From JAEUJM01 sp041908445 (lineage in GTDB: Bacteria; Actinomycetota; Acidimicrobiia; Acidimicrobiales; DATDAH01), in the NCBI GenBank assembly GCA_041908445.1, contig JAYRFK010000130.1, positions 1 through 64,000 on the forward strand: 64,000 nucleotides of DNA. The letters run 5' to 3'. Position numbers and translations under genes: made by a program. Positions 15,118-23,623 of this stretch are shown here, in pieces. Within the stretch, counting starts at the first letter, position 1. Every line of letters begins with the position of its first letter. The notes beneath the pieces are model-generated. The model searched no databases. It worked only from the letters and a program-made list of their open reading frames with translations, and was not told the origin of the DNA.

Positions 15118-16377
15118 TCACTCGGCCGCCGGCGCGCCGAAGGCCCCAGCGCCCCGGAGGGCGGCGATGCGCTCGGCGTCGTAGCCGCAGACCTCGGCCA
15201 GGAGTTCGTCGGTGTGCTCGCCGGCGGTCGGGGCCATGGTCGGCACCGGGAGCTCGGCGCCGACGACCTTCACCGGCAGCGGCGTCTGGTCGGCGCCCAC
15301 CGCCTCCTTGGGCAGCCAGGGCATGCGCTCCTGGAACTGCGGGTCGTCGGCGATCGTCTGGGGCGTGTTCACCGGGGCCAGCGGCGTGTTGTGCTCACCG
15401 CCGAACTCGAGCCACTCGAGGGTGGTCTTCGTGCGGAAGATGTCGCGCAGCTCGGCCCGCAGCGCGGTGTTGCCGACGGCGTGGTCGGCGTACTTCGAGC
15501 CCGGATGGGCCTCGAAGAGCTCGGGGCGCCCGACGCCCTCGCAGAAGTTCTTCCAGAACTCGCGCTCCGACGCCATGAAGAGGACGTGGCCGTCGGCGGA
15601 CTCGTAGATGTTGTAGCGGACGCCGTCCTTCATGCCCGCGGTGCCGGGGGCGCGGCGCACGTAGTCGTCGGACGGGTTGCCGGTGACCTCGCTCTCCGGG
15701 CGCTCGTAGGCCCGGTAGGTCTCGGAGCGCAGCCAGTCGATGGCGGCGGCGGCGTCGGACTGGGCGATCTCCATCTGGAGGCCCTCGCCGGTGGCCCGGG
15801 CGTGGACGACGCCGGCGAGGATGCCGAGGGCGCCGAACACGGGGCCGGCGTTGATGCCGATCGAGACGTGCTCGGGGATGTAGGTGAAGCCGTCCTCGTC
15901 GACCGCCGGCTTCACGATGCCGGCCCACGTGTCGTAGGCGATCCCGTGGCTCGGGTAGTCCTTGTACGGGCCGGTCATGCCGTAGCCCGAGATGGTCATG
16001 AACACGATCCGGGGGTTGATCGCCTTGAGGTCCTCGTAGCCGAGGCCGCGGCGGGCGAGGCCACCGGGGCGCATGGCCTCGACCACCACGTCGGCGTCCT
16101 TCACGAGGTCGCGGAAGACATCGGCGCCCTCGTCGGTGCGCAGGTCGAGTGTGATGCTGCGCTTGCCGCGGTTCGAGTGCAGGAAGAGCAGCGAGGTGCC
16201 CTCCACGATGGGCCAGGTCATCTGCCGGCCGTAGTCGCCGGCGGGGGGCTCGACCTTGATGACGTCGGCGCCGAGGTCGGCCAGGGCGGTGGTGATGGCG
16301 GCGGGGCCGAGCATCGAGCACTCGATCACGCGGACGCCGGCGAGGGGGGCGACCGCGGCGGGGGTGGTGTCGGACAT
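15118..16377 (-). CDS. CaiB/BaiF family CoA-transferase
   Basis: Class III CoA-transferase, 419 aa (usual 380-420). Seen: N-terminal LAGVRVIECSMLGPAAITTALADLGADVIKVE (quoted in parts: LAGVRVIE, LADLGADVIKVE), GKRSITLDLR, AMRPGGLARRGLGYEDL, the Asp-containing AYDTWAGI near residue 148, and GEGLQMEIAQSDAAAA. These enzymes move CoA between carboxylic acids by covalent Asp-thioester chemistry; the substrate is not readable. It follows the copper genes on the same strand after 64 bp. Confidence 0.88.
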   Translation of the reverse strand: MSDTTPAAVAPLAGVRVIECSMLGPAAITTALADLGADVIKVEPPAGDYGRQMTWPIVEGTSLLFLHSNRGKRSITLDLRTDEGADVFRDLVKDADVVVEAMRPGGLARRGLGYEDLKAINPRIVFMTISGYGMTGPYKDYPSHGIAYDTWAGIVKPAVDEDGFTYIPEHVSIGINAGPVFGALGILAGVVHARATGEGLQMEIAQSDAAAAIDWLRSETYRAYERPESEVTGNPSDDYVRRAPGTAGMKDGVRYNIYESADGHVLFMASEREFWKNFCEGVGRPELFEAHPGSKYADHAVGNTALRAELRDIFRTKTTLEWLEFGGEHNTPLAPVNTPQTIADDPQFQERMPWLPKEAVGADQTPLPVKVVGAELPVPTMAPTAGEHTDELLAEVCGYDAERIAALRGAGAFGAPAAE

Positions 16378-16441
16378 GGCCGCCGATGGTAGAGCCGGCG
16401 CCTCCCGCCGTCCCCACCCGGTCGGCCCTCCGGACGGCCCC

Positions 16442-16861
16442 TCAGCCCACGACGATGGTGAAGGAGTCCTCGGGGTGGAGCGTGCACGCGCCGCTGAAGC
16501 GCCCGGCCCGGTCGAAGCGGTGCACCAGCGTCGAGCGGGGCGTCACCACGAAGGGGCCGACGTCGTGGATGCGGTCGTCCTCGTTCTCGACGCGGACGAC
16601 GTCGTTGACCTCGATGTGCAGTTCGCGGGGCACCAGGGTCACGTCCTCGCCGGCGTCGATGCGGGCACCGGTGCCGGCGGGGATGGTGATGACGTGGGTC
16701 TCGCCGCCGCCCTCGGGCCCGACCGTGAGCCAGACCCCGACCACGGCGAGCACGACCGCGAGGCCGACCACGGCGAACCCGGCGATGGCGAGGGGTCGCC
16801 GACCGCGCCGGGGCGGAGCCTCCGCCTCGGCGCCGGCGGCGGCGTCCTCAGGGAGCGTCAT
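16442..16861 (-). CDS. Membrane-anchored cupredoxin-like protein
   Basis: 139 aa. A cytoplasmic Arg-rich start, one membrane anchor (about 23-47) and a plastocyanin-like domain. Type I copper ligands would be His99 (DDRIHDVGPF), Cys126 and His129 (SGACTLHPED); the usual axial Met after the His is replaced by Glu/Asp (HPEDSF). Probably an outward-facing copper protein. It overlaps the PCu(A)C gene by 14 bp, so the two are translationally linked and likely serve cytochrome oxidase copper delivery. Confidence 0.75.
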   Translation of the reverse strand: MTLPEDAAAGAEAEAPPRRGRRPLAIAGFAVVGLAVVLAVVGVWLTVGPEGGGETHVITIPAGTGARIDAGEDVTLVPRELHIEVNDVVRVENEDDRIHDVGPFVVTPRSTLVHRFDRAGRFSGACTLHPEDSFTIVVG

Positions 16862-17477
16862 CGCGGACCGGCACGGTGATCGTGCGCTCGCCGGCGTTCT
16901 CGAAGGTCAGGGTCACCTCGATCTCCTGGCCCGTCTCCAGCGGCGCGACGAGGTCGATGAGCATGATGTGGAAGCCACCCGGTTCGAGGGCCACGGTCTC
17001 GCCGGCGGGGAGGTCCACCGAGTCGACGGGCTGCATGGTCATCTGCCCCATGCCCGCCGGCGCGGTCGTGTCGGAGGTGTCCGTGCCACCGCCCATGCCC
17101 ATGGTCGTGTCGGAGGACGACTCGTCGGCCGGGACGGTCTCGTGGATCTCGACCGTGGCGGCGATGTCGGCGGGCACGCCGGCACTGACGAGGGCGTCGC
17201 CGTCGGCGCTGGTCAGCTCGACGTAGACCGCGCCGTAGGTGGTGTCCATCGGGCTGGTGCGGGCCCACGGGTTGGCGATGGTGAGGCCGTCCTCGTCACT
17301 GACCACACCGTCGGCCGGCGCCGCGGTGGTGTCGGTGGACGCGGTGGCGACGGTGGTGTCGCTGCTCGACTCGTCGCCGTCGCTGTCGCTGCCGCAGGCG
17401 GCGAGGCCGGCGACGAGCGCCAGCGCGGCGAGCAGGCCGACGGCGAGGCGCAACCGGTGACGGGGGGTGGGGGTCAT
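16848..17477 (-). CDS. PCu(A)C family periplasmic copper chaperone lipoprotein
   Basis: 209 aa. Lipobox LAAC (Cys28). The DUF461/PCu(A)C domain starts at ANPWARTSPMDTTYGAVYVEL; copper motif residues are the His of VEIHETV, the Met of MTMQPV and HIM (GGFHIMLIDL), i.e. H..M..HxM. Between the first His and Met is an extra Ser/Thr/Gly/Met-rich stretch (DTTMGMGGGTDTSDTT) longer than the usual spacing. Role: delivery of Cu(I) to the CuA centre of cytochrome c oxidase together with SCO1. It is sandwiched between the SCO1 and cupredoxin genes. Confidence 0.9.
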   Translation of the reverse strand: MTPTPRHRLRLAVGLLAALALVAGLAACGSDSDGDESSSDTTVATASTDTTAAPADGVVSDEDGLTIANPWARTSPMDTTYGAVYVELTSADGDALVSAGVPADIAATVEIHETVPADESSSDTTMGMGGGTDTSDTTAPAGMGQMTMQPVDSVDLPAGETVALEPGGFHIMLIDLVAPLETGQEIEVTLTFENAGERTITVPVRDDAP

Positions 17478-17496
17478 GTGGGGTCTCCTCCCAGGG

Positions 17497-18162
17497 TCAG
17501 GCCCGCTGGCGTTCCAGCAGGACCTCGAGATCGGCGGCCATGGCGTCGGGCTCGGTGCCGAAGGGCCACTCGACGAGCACCTGGCCGGTGTCGTCGATCA
17601 CGTAGGTGATCGCGCTGTGACCGACCTCGACCCGGCCGTCGTCCTGGTGGACCACCGAGGACGACGCCCCGAAGGGCGCCTCGATCTCGGCGAGGCGGTC
17701 GAGGTCGGGCTCGCGCAGCGCGTGGTAGCGGTCGAAGAACGAGCCCAGGTAGTTGCTGAGCTTCGGGCCGGTGTCGCGCTCGGGGTCGACGGTGACCATG
17801 GCCACGTCGACGGCATCCGCGGCGGGTCCGACCTGCTCGAAGGCGGTGCGCAGGTCGGCGAGGGTGGTGGGGCAGATGTCGGGGCAGCTCGTGTAGCCGA
17901 AGTAGGCGACCAGCAGCTCGCCGGGCGCCGCCGCCATCGTGAAGTCGCCCCCCTCGCTGCCAGTGGTGGCGTCGGGGACGGTGACCTCGCCGACCTGCAG
18001 GGGCTCGGGGCGGGTGATGCCCGACAGCTCGGGGTCCTCGCCGGCGAGGGTCGTCGCGCTGGAGTCCGACGAGCCGCTCCCACAGGCCGCACCCAGCAGG
18101 CCGACGCCGGCGGCGAGGGCGGTGACCAGTAGGAGGGCCCGCCACGATCTCGTTCGACTCAC
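17497..18162 (-). CDS. SCO1/SenC family copper chaperone lipoprotein
   Basis: About 221 aa from GTG 18162. Lipobox GAAC (Cys27). Thioredoxin fold with the copper/redox motif CPDIC (Cys93, Cys97 in YTSCPDICPTTL) and the third ligand His182 (EVGHSAITYVID). VDPERDTGPKLSNYL is also typical. It matures the CuA site of cytochrome oxidase. It is first of three copper genes (SCO1, PCu(A)C, cupredoxin) and ends 19 bp before the next. The terminal oxidase itself is not in the window. Confidence 0.92.
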   Translation of the reverse strand: MSRTRSWRALLLVTALAAGVGLLGAACGSGSSDSSATTLAGEDPELSGITRPEPLQVGEVTVPDATTGSEGGDFTMAAAPGELLVAYFGYTSCPDICPTTLADLRTAFEQVGPAADAVDVAMVTVDPERDTGPKLSNYLGSFFDRYHALREPDLDRLAEIEAPFGASSSVVHQDDGRVEVGHSAITYVIDDTGQVLVEWPFGTEPDAMAADLEVLLERQRA

Positions 18163-18209
18163 GTACTGGTGGTCGCTCGGATCCCCCGTCGAGTTCCCGA
18201 CGGCGTGGC

Positions 18210-18689
18210 TCAGGTGGTGCGGCGCAGCGGCAGGGGTCCCGCGGCCTTCGGGGTGCTGATCGCGAAGTTGCTGTAGATGCGGGTCACCTCGGGCCAGGTG
18301 CCCAGGTGCTCGCGGGTGAAGCGGTCGTAGTCCCGCAGGTCCCGGCAGACCACCTCCAGCAGGAAGTCGGACTCGCCGGAGACCACGTGGCAGGCCACCA
18401 CCTCGGGCAGGGCGAGGATCCGCTCCTCCATGCGCTCCTGCGTGTTGCCCCCGTGGCGCTCGACGGACACCTCGACGAACACGGTGAGGTCGAGGCCGAC
18501 CTGCTCGCGGTCGACCACGGCCCGGTAGCCGCTGATGATGCCGGCGTCCTCCAGGCGCTTCACCCGGCGAAGGCACGGCGACGGGCTGAGGCCGACCCGG
18601 TCGGCGAGGGCCACGTTCGAGAGGCGCCCGTCGGCCTGCAGCTCCTCCAGGATGCGCACATCGACGGCGTCGAGGGGGATGGTCGGCAT
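18210..18689 (-). CDS. Lrp/AsnC family transcriptional regulator
   Basis: 159 aa, typical length. N-terminal helix-turn-helix (LDAVDVRILEELQADGRLSN ... VGLSPSPCLRRVKRLEDAG) and C-terminal RAM/AsnC effector domain (VVACHVVSGESDFLLEVVC). A -10-like TATAGA lies on the minus strand at 18703-18698, only about 9 bp before ATG 18689, suggesting a leaderless or nearly leaderless mRNA. It is 47 bp upstream of the SCO1 gene and may control itself or the neighbouring small + strand gene. Confidence 0.9.
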   Translation of the reverse strand: MPTIPLDAVDVRILEELQADGRLSNVALADRVGLSPSPCLRRVKRLEDAGIISGYRAVVDREQVGLDLTVFVEVSVERHGGNTQERMEERILALPEVVACHVVSGESDFLLEVVCRDLRDYDRFTREHLGTWPEVTRIYSNFAISTPKAAGPLPLRRTT

Positions 18690-18794
18690 GATCTGACTCT
18701 ATATGCGCTTTTGAGGGCAGAAGGTTGCGTCCTCGGCGGCGGGGCGCGCAACATTCGCAATCCACCACCGCGCCGGTCACGGCACACTGGACCC

Positions 18795-19031
18795 ATGACC
18801 GACGCCCCCGCCTTCGACCTCCACCGCACCGCCGATTGGCTGGCCACCCAGCAGTTCGCCGACCTCGACCGCCGCCACGCCGAGCTCGTCACCCTCGTCG
18901 ACGCCGCTGCGGTCGCCGCCGGCGCCCCGGCCGCCCTCCGCCCCACCGCCGCCGACCCCACGCCGGCGCTGGTCCGCCTGCTGAACCACCACGCGGCCAC
19001 CCTGCACCAGCGCGAGCGCTTCGCCGCCTGA
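18795..19031 (+). CDS. Hypothetical protein, 78 aa
   Basis: ATG 18795 (MTDAPAFDLHRTADWLATQQ). Small, helical, Ala-rich protein (ELVTLVDAAAVAAGAPAAL; LVRLLNHHAATLHQRERF). No recognised family. Supported as a gene by a strong intrinsic terminator directly downstream (19054-19098) and high third-position G+C. Divergent from the Lrp gene. Confidence 0.55.
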   Translation: MTDAPAFDLHRTADWLATQQFADLDRRHAELVTLVDAAAVAAGAPAALRPTAADPTPALVRLLNHHAATLHQRERFAA

Positions 19032-19053
19032 GCCGCATCCCGATCTCCCCGCC

Positions 19054-19098
19054 GACGGGGGTGGTGACGCCGAGCGTCGCCGCCCCCGTCGTCTTTTT
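19054..19098 (+). terminator. Intrinsic terminator with T run
   Basis: GACGGGGGTGGTGACG (19054-19069) and CGTCGCCGCCCCCGTC (19075-19090) pair over 16 positions (two G-U) with a 5-nt loop and are followed by CTTTTT. One of the few classical terminators in the window; it ends the 78-aa gene and insulates the ABC exporter. Confidence 0.8.
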
Positions 19099-19187
19099 CC
19101 CACCGGGGCGACGGGCACCGGCCCGTGGCGGCGAACCACCTGCGGCGACCCGGTGATTACGCGATTACATCCCCTAGGCTGCCCGGC

Positions 19188-21080
19188 GTGAGGATGCCGC
19201 CGCACATGATCGTGGGTGCCGACCCGACCAAGATCGCCGGCGCCACCCTGGGTGAGGGCCTGATCCGGCGGGTCTGGCAGTTCGCCAAGCCCTACAAGGC
19301 GCTGCTGGTCGGGTTCATCGTCGTGATCGTGGCCGAGGCGGTCATCGGCCTGCTTCCCGCCCTGCTGATCCGGCGCATCATCGACCAGGCCATCCCCCAG
19401 TCCGACCGCACCATGGTGTCGGTCGCCGCCGCCCTCATGGTGGGTGTGGCGTTCGTCTCGGCGGGCCTGTCACTGGCCGAGCGCTGGTGGTCGTCGCGCA
19501 TCGGCGAGGGCCTCATCTTCGACCTGCGGGTGGCGCTGTTCGACCACGTGCAGCGCATGCCCATCGCCTTCTTCACCCGCACCCAGACCGGGGCGCTGAT
19601 CAGCCGCCTCAACAACGACGTGATCGGCGCCCAGCGGGCGGTCACCGGCACCCTCGGCTCGGTCGTCTCGAACGTCGTGGTGCTGGTCACGACCCTCACC
19701 GCGATGTTCATCCTCCAGTGGCAGCTCACCCTGCTGTCGCTCGTGCTGCTGCCGCTCTTCCTGCTCCCGACCAAGCGGGTGGGCCGGCGCCTCCAGGCCA
19801 TGACCCGCGAGCAGATGGACCTCAACTCGTCCATGAACACGACCATGACCGAGCGCTTCAACGTTTCGGGCGCCCTGCTGGTCAAGCTCTTCGGCCGCCA
19901 CGACCAGGAGGCCGGCGACTTCTCGTCCCGCGCCGGCCGGGTGCGCGACATCGGGGTGCTCACCGCGGTCTACAGCCGCACGTTCATGATCGCCCTGGCC
20001 CTCGTCGGCGCCGTCGGCACCGCGCTCATCTACTGGCTGGGCGGCCAGCTCGTGATCTCGGCGTCGATCACCATCGGCACCCTGGTGGCGCTCGGCACCT
20101 ACGTCGCCCAGATCTACACGCCGCTCACCAGCCTCACGAACGCCCGGGTCGACCTCATGACCGCCTTCGTGTCGTTCGACCGGGTCTTCGAGGTGCTCGA
20201 CACCGAGCACGCCATCACCGAGCGCCCCGGCGCCATCGACCTGGTCGAGCCCACCGGCGAGATCGCGCTCCACGACGTGTGGTTCCGCTACCCCGCCGCC
20301 ACCGACGTCTCCCTCGCCTCGCTCGAGGTGAACACCGGCCACGAGGGCCCGCTCAGCGGCGAGGCGTCGGCGCCGGTGCTCAAGGGCGTCACCGCCACCA
20401 TCCTCGCCGGCAGCCTCACCGCGCTGGTGGGCCCGTCGGGCGCCGGCAAGACCACGCTCAGCACGCTGGTCCCCCGCCTCTACGACGTGACCGAGGGCTC
20501 GGTCACCATCGACGGCCACGACGTGCGCGACCTCACCCTCACCAGCCTGCGCGACGCCATCGGCGTGGTCAGCCAGGACCCACACCTCTTCCACGACACC
20601 GTCGGCGACAACCTGCTCTACGCCCGGCCCGACGCCACATTCGACGAGGTCGTCGCGGCGTGCCGGCGGGCCCAGATCCACGACGTGATCGACGCGCTGC
20701 CCGACGGCTACGACACCGTGGTCGGCGAGCGGGGCTACCGCCTGTCGGGTGGCGAGAAGCAGCGCCTGGCCATCGCCCGCATGCTGCTCAAGGACCCGGC
20801 CATCGTCATCCTCGACGAGGCCACCAGCCACCTCGACTCCGAGAACGAGGCGGCGGTGCAGGACGCCCTCGAGGAGGCCCTCGCCGACCGCACCTCGATC
20901 GTCATCGCCCACCGCCTCTCCACGATCCGCGCCGCCGACCAGATCCTCGTGATCGACGACGGCCGGGTCGTCGAGCGCGGCACCCACGACGAGCTGGTCG
21001 ACCTCCCCGGCGGCCTCTACGCCGACCTCTACCGCACCCTGATCCGCGGCGACGTCGTCGGCGAGCCCGCCGAGGCCTGA
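19188..21080 (+). CDS. ABC exporter, fused membrane and ATPase domains
   Basis: About 630 aa from GTG 19188 (VRMPPHMIVG); ATG 19194 or 19206 are alternatives. Six predicted membrane helices in residues 25-310 (VGFIVVIVAEAVIGLLPALL; MISRLNNDVIGAQ coupling region), then the nucleotide-binding domain with Walker A GPSGAGKTT (about 418), Q-loop VVSQDPHLF, signature LSGGEKQRLAIARM, Walker B IVILDEATSHLD and H-loop AHRLS. A homodimeric half-transporter of the MsbA/multidrug type; substrate unknown. Monocistronic. Confidence 0.9.
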   Translation: MRMPPHMIVGADPTKIAGATLGEGLIRRVWQFAKPYKALLVGFIVVIVAEAVIGLLPALLIRRIIDQAIPQSDRTMVSVAAALMVGVAFVSAGLSLAERWWSSRIGEGLIFDLRVALFDHVQRMPIAFFTRTQTGALISRLNNDVIGAQRAVTGTLGSVVSNVVVLVTTLTAMFILQWQLTLLSLVLLPLFLLPTKRVGRRLQAMTREQMDLNSSMNTTMTERFNVSGALLVKLFGRHDQEAGDFSSRAGRVRDIGVLTAVYSRTFMIALALVGAVGTALIYWLGGQLVISASITIGTLVALGTYVAQIYTPLTSLTNARVDLMTAFVSFDRVFEVLDTEHAITERPGAIDLVEPTGEIALHDVWFRYPAATDVSLASLEVNTGHEGPLSGEASAPVLKGVTATILAGSLTALVGPSGAGKTTLSTLVPRLYDVTEGSVTIDGHDVRDLTLTSLRDAIGVVSQDPHLFHDTVGDNLLYARPDATFDEVVAACRRAQIHDVIDALPDGYDTVVGERGYRLSGGEKQRLAIARMLLKDPAIVILDEATSHLDSENEAAVQDALEEALADRTSIVIAHRLSTIRAADQILVIDDGRVVERGTHDELVDLPGGLYADLYRTLIRGDVVGEPAEA

Positions 21081-21114
21081 CCGCCGCCGCTGCCGCTACA
21101 GAGCCCCGTCGAGG

Positions 21115-21615
21115 TCAGCGGGGGTGGAAGCGCAGCCAGGTGGCCGTCATGGTCGCGCGGGTCTTGCCGTCCGCGGCGAGCTCGGCGCGCACCACGATCT
21201 CCTGGTCGGAGACGCTCACGGGCTCGGCGACGAGATGGACGGGCATCGCCAGCGGCGAGGGGCGCAGGAAGCGCACCTCGAAGCCGGCGGTGATGAACGG
21301 GATCGGGGCGCCCGGGTCGGGCTCCCATCCGCGCTGTGCGGACTCCCACAGGACGACGGCCGCGGTGTGGCAGTCGAGCACGGTGGCGATGATCCCGCCG
21401 TTAAGGAAGCCGAAGCCGTTGTCGTGCTCGGGGCCCGAGGTGAACTCGGCGACGGTGCGATCGCCGTCCCGGTAGCTCCGCAGGTGGAAGCCGTCAGGGT
21501 TGGCGTGCCCGCACCCGAAGCAGGTGATCCCCGGGTAGAGCGACTCCTGGATGCTCTGCGCCCGCGGATCGGCGACCTCGCCCGGCGGCCGGCCTGTCGG
21601 TCCTGCACTCGCCAT
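21115..21615 (-). CDS. PaaI-like hotdog-fold thioesterase
   Basis: About 166 aa. Begins with MASAGPTGRPPGEVADPRAQ, then LYPGITCFGCGHANPDGFHL (a zinc-finger-like CFGCGxxNPxGL motif common in this family) and the hotdog core GFLNGGIIATVLDCHTAAVVL. Probably hydrolyses acyl-CoA thioesters; substrate not known. It lies downstream of nfo on the same strand but a hairpin at 21694-21716 separates them. Confidence 0.85.
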   Translation of the reverse strand: MASAGPTGRPPGEVADPRAQSIQESLYPGITCFGCGHANPDGFHLRSYRDGDRTVAEFTSGPEHDNGFGFLNGGIIATVLDCHTAAVVLWESAQRGWEPDPGAPIPFITAGFEVRFLRPSPLAMPVHLVAEPVSVSDQEIVVRAELAADGKTRATMTATWLRFHPR

Positions 21616-21693
21616 GGTGCCCTCTCGCTCGGTCGGATCGACGCCGCCCGTCCGCTCGACCGTACCGCTGCCGACGACCGTCCGTGGCGGCCA

Positions 21694-21716
21694 CCCACCG
21701 CTCGGCGACCGGTGGG
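21694..21716 (-). terminator. Hairpin after nfo
   Basis: CCCACCG (21694-21700) and CGGTGGG (21710-21716), 7-bp stem with 9-nt loop, 28 bp past the end of the endonuclease IV gene on the minus strand. No T tract; modest support. Confidence 0.4.
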
Positions 21717-21743
21717 CCGAAGCCCACTCGGGCGACGCCGGCG

Positions 21744-22505
21744 CTACACGCGGTCGCGGAGCCAGGCGATGTCGTCCTTGCGGCCGTCGTCGCCGGTCTC
21801 GCAGATGACGGGGGCGCCGGCGGTGCGGACGACCTCGACGAGGGCGTCGGGGTCGACCTGGCCCTGGCCCAGGTGCTCGTGGCGGTCGCGGCCCGAGCCG
21901 TGGGGGTCCTTGGAGTCGTTGCAGTGCACGAGGTCGATGCGGCCGGTGATGGCGAGGAGGCGCTCGGCGGCGTCGATCATGGTCTCGCCGGCGGCGTGGG
22001 CGTGGCAGGTGTCGAGGCAGAAGCCGATGCCGAACGGGGCGATGTGGTCCCAGAGCCGGGCGATGGTGTCGAAGTGGCGGGCCATCGCGTGGTCGCCGCC
22101 GGCGGTGTTCTCGAGGTAGATCGGCACCTCGGACTCGATGGCCTGGAGGCCCTTCACCCAGCGCACGAAGCCCTCGGCCTCGTCGTCGTCGGCGGTGACG
22201 TGGCCGCCGTGGACGATGACCGCGGTGGCGTTGATCTCGGCAGCGGCCTCGCAGGTCTGCTGCAGGATCTTGCGGCTCGGGATGCGGATCCTGTTGTTCG
22301 GCGAGGCCAGGTTGATCACGTACGGGGCGTGCACGTACACCGGCACCGGCGAGCTCCGCAGCGCCTCCGCGTCGGGGTGCGGCGGCGGCTTCTTCCAGCC
22401 CTGGGGGTCGCCGAGGAAGAGCTGCAGGCAGCCGGCGTCCTCGGCGACGGCGGTGCCCAGCGGGTCGTCGGGACCGACGTGCGCACCGATGGGGAAGGCG
22501 GTCAT
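21744..22505 (-). CDS. nfo: Deoxyribonuclease IV (AP endonuclease family 2)
   Basis: 253 aa TIM-barrel. Metal-binding signatures: VYVHAPYVINLASP, ATAVIVHGGH, IYLENTAGG, GFCLDTCHAHAAG, DLVHCNDSKDPHGSGRDRHEHLGQG (cited in parts) and APVICETG, carrying the three-zinc ligands of endonuclease IV. Cleaves abasic sites in base-excision repair. Slightly shorter than E. coli Nfo (285 aa) but all motifs are present. Confidence 0.92.
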   Translation of the reverse strand: MTAFPIGAHVGPDDPLGTAVAEDAGCLQLFLGDPQGWKKPPPHPDAEALRSSPVPVYVHAPYVINLASPNNRIRIPSRKILQQTCEAAAEINATAVIVHGGHVTADDDEAEGFVRWVKGLQAIESEVPIYLENTAGGDHAMARHFDTIARLWDHIAPFGIGFCLDTCHAHAAGETMIDAAERLLAITGRIDLVHCNDSKDPHGSGRDRHEHLGQGQVDPDALVEVVRTAGAPVICETGDDGRKDDIAWLRDRV

Positions 22506-22526
22506 CCCCTGACGCTACCGCTCGTT

Positions 22527-22569
22527 CTCGACGCAAGAGCTCGTGTTCTGAGGGGGCTCTTGCGTCGAG
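22527..22569 (-). terminator. Strong hairpin at the end of the catabolic operon
   Basis: CTCGACGCAAGAGC (22527-22540) and GCTCTTGCGTCGAG (22556-22569) are a perfect 14-bp inverted repeat with a 15-nt loop, starting 2 nt after the stop of the NPD-type gene. It marks the 3' end of the livJ operon and insulates nfo. Confidence 0.75.
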
Positions 22570-22570
22570 T

Positions 22571-23623
22571 TCAGCCTGGGAGTCGGCGAGCGAGCGCCGC
22601 TTCGGCGTCGTGCACCAGTTCGGCGACGACCTCCCCGGCCGGGCGCACGTCGTGGACGAGACCGCCGCCCTGGCCCACCGGCACCGCGCCCCGCTCGATG
22701 TCGCCCAGGCGCAGGCCCCGCTCGGAGGCGCCGTCGCCTTCGAGCAGTTGGAGAGGGAAGCCCCGGTGCTGACCCCCGGCCTCCTCGAAGGCGGCGACGG
22801 CGGCGTTGGCGAGCACCCGCATGGTCTTCCCGCTGAAGGCCCGGGTGACCACCGTGTCGGTCACCCCCATGGCCAGTACCGAGGCGCGGGCCCGCTCGTG
22901 CAGGGCCGCCTCGGGGGTGGCCAGGAAGCGGGTGCCGACCCACGCCGCCTCACAGCCGAGCACCAGTGCCGACGCCAGCGTGGGCCCGTCGACCACGCCG
23001 CCGGCCGCGACCACGGGAACGCCGACCTCGGTGACGCACGACCGCCACAACGGCAGCGAGCCGATGGGACCGGTGTGCCCCCCGGCCTCGGCGCCCGACG
23101 CGATCACGGCGTCCACCCCGTCCCGTTCGAGGCGGGCGGCCTGCGCGGGTGTCCCGCAGAGCGCCAGCACGCAGATCCCCGCCGCGTGCATCCGCTCGAC
23201 GAACCGGGCGGGCGATCCCAGCGCGGCGACCACCGCGGTGATCCCTTCTCGGCAGCACACGTCGACGAGGGCGTCGACCCGCCCCGGTTCGAGGACCGCG
23301 GCGATCTCGGCCAGCAGCGTGTCGCCATCGGGCCGGTCGGCGAGCTCGCGCTCGACCTGCGCCCGCAGGCCCGGCGCCACGTCGACCAGTTCCGGCGGGA
23401 ACACCAGGTCCACCCCGAAGGGCCGGTCGGTCAGCGCCCGGACCTCGGCGATCTCGCGGGCCAGCACCTCGGGCGACGACGCCGCCGCGCCCAGCACGCC
23501 CAGCCCCCCGGCGGCCGACACCGCGGCCACGAGCGGGGGCCGCGCCACGAGGGCCATACCCGCCTGGAGGACGGGTGCCTCGATGCGGAGGCGCTCGGTC
23601 AGCCGGGTCGCGAGCGGGCTCAC
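22571..23623 (-). CDS. NPD/nitronate monooxygenase-like FMN protein (IpdC-like candidate)
   Basis: 350 aa TIM-barrel flavoprotein of the nitronate monooxygenase/2-nitropropane dioxygenase-like family. Seen: EAPVLQAGMALVARPPLVAA, LTDRPFGVDLVFP, the catalytic/phosphate region GAEAGGHTGPIGSLPL, and PVVAAGGVVDGPTLASAL. Family members include nitronate oxidases and, in actinobacteria, the steroid-pathway enzyme IpdC. Its ATG overlaps the stop of the TetR gene (ATGA), and it is the last gene of the operon, so a role in the same acyl-CoA pathway is more likely than nitronate detoxification; this is inference. Confidence 0.8.
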   Translation of the reverse strand: MSPLATRLTERLRIEAPVLQAGMALVARPPLVAAVSAAGGLGVLGAAASSPEVLAREIAEVRALTDRPFGVDLVFPPELVDVAPGLRAQVERELADRPDGDTLLAEIAAVLEPGRVDALVDVCCREGITAVVAALGSPARFVERMHAAGICVLALCGTPAQAARLERDGVDAVIASGAEAGGHTGPIGSLPLWRSCVTEVGVPVVAAGGVVDGPTLASALVLGCEAAWVGTRFLATPEAALHERARASVLAMGVTDTVVTRAFSGKTMRVLANAAVAAFEEAGGQHRGFPLQLLEGDGASERGLRLGDIERGAVPVGQGGGLVHDVRPAGEVVAELVHDAEAALARRLPG

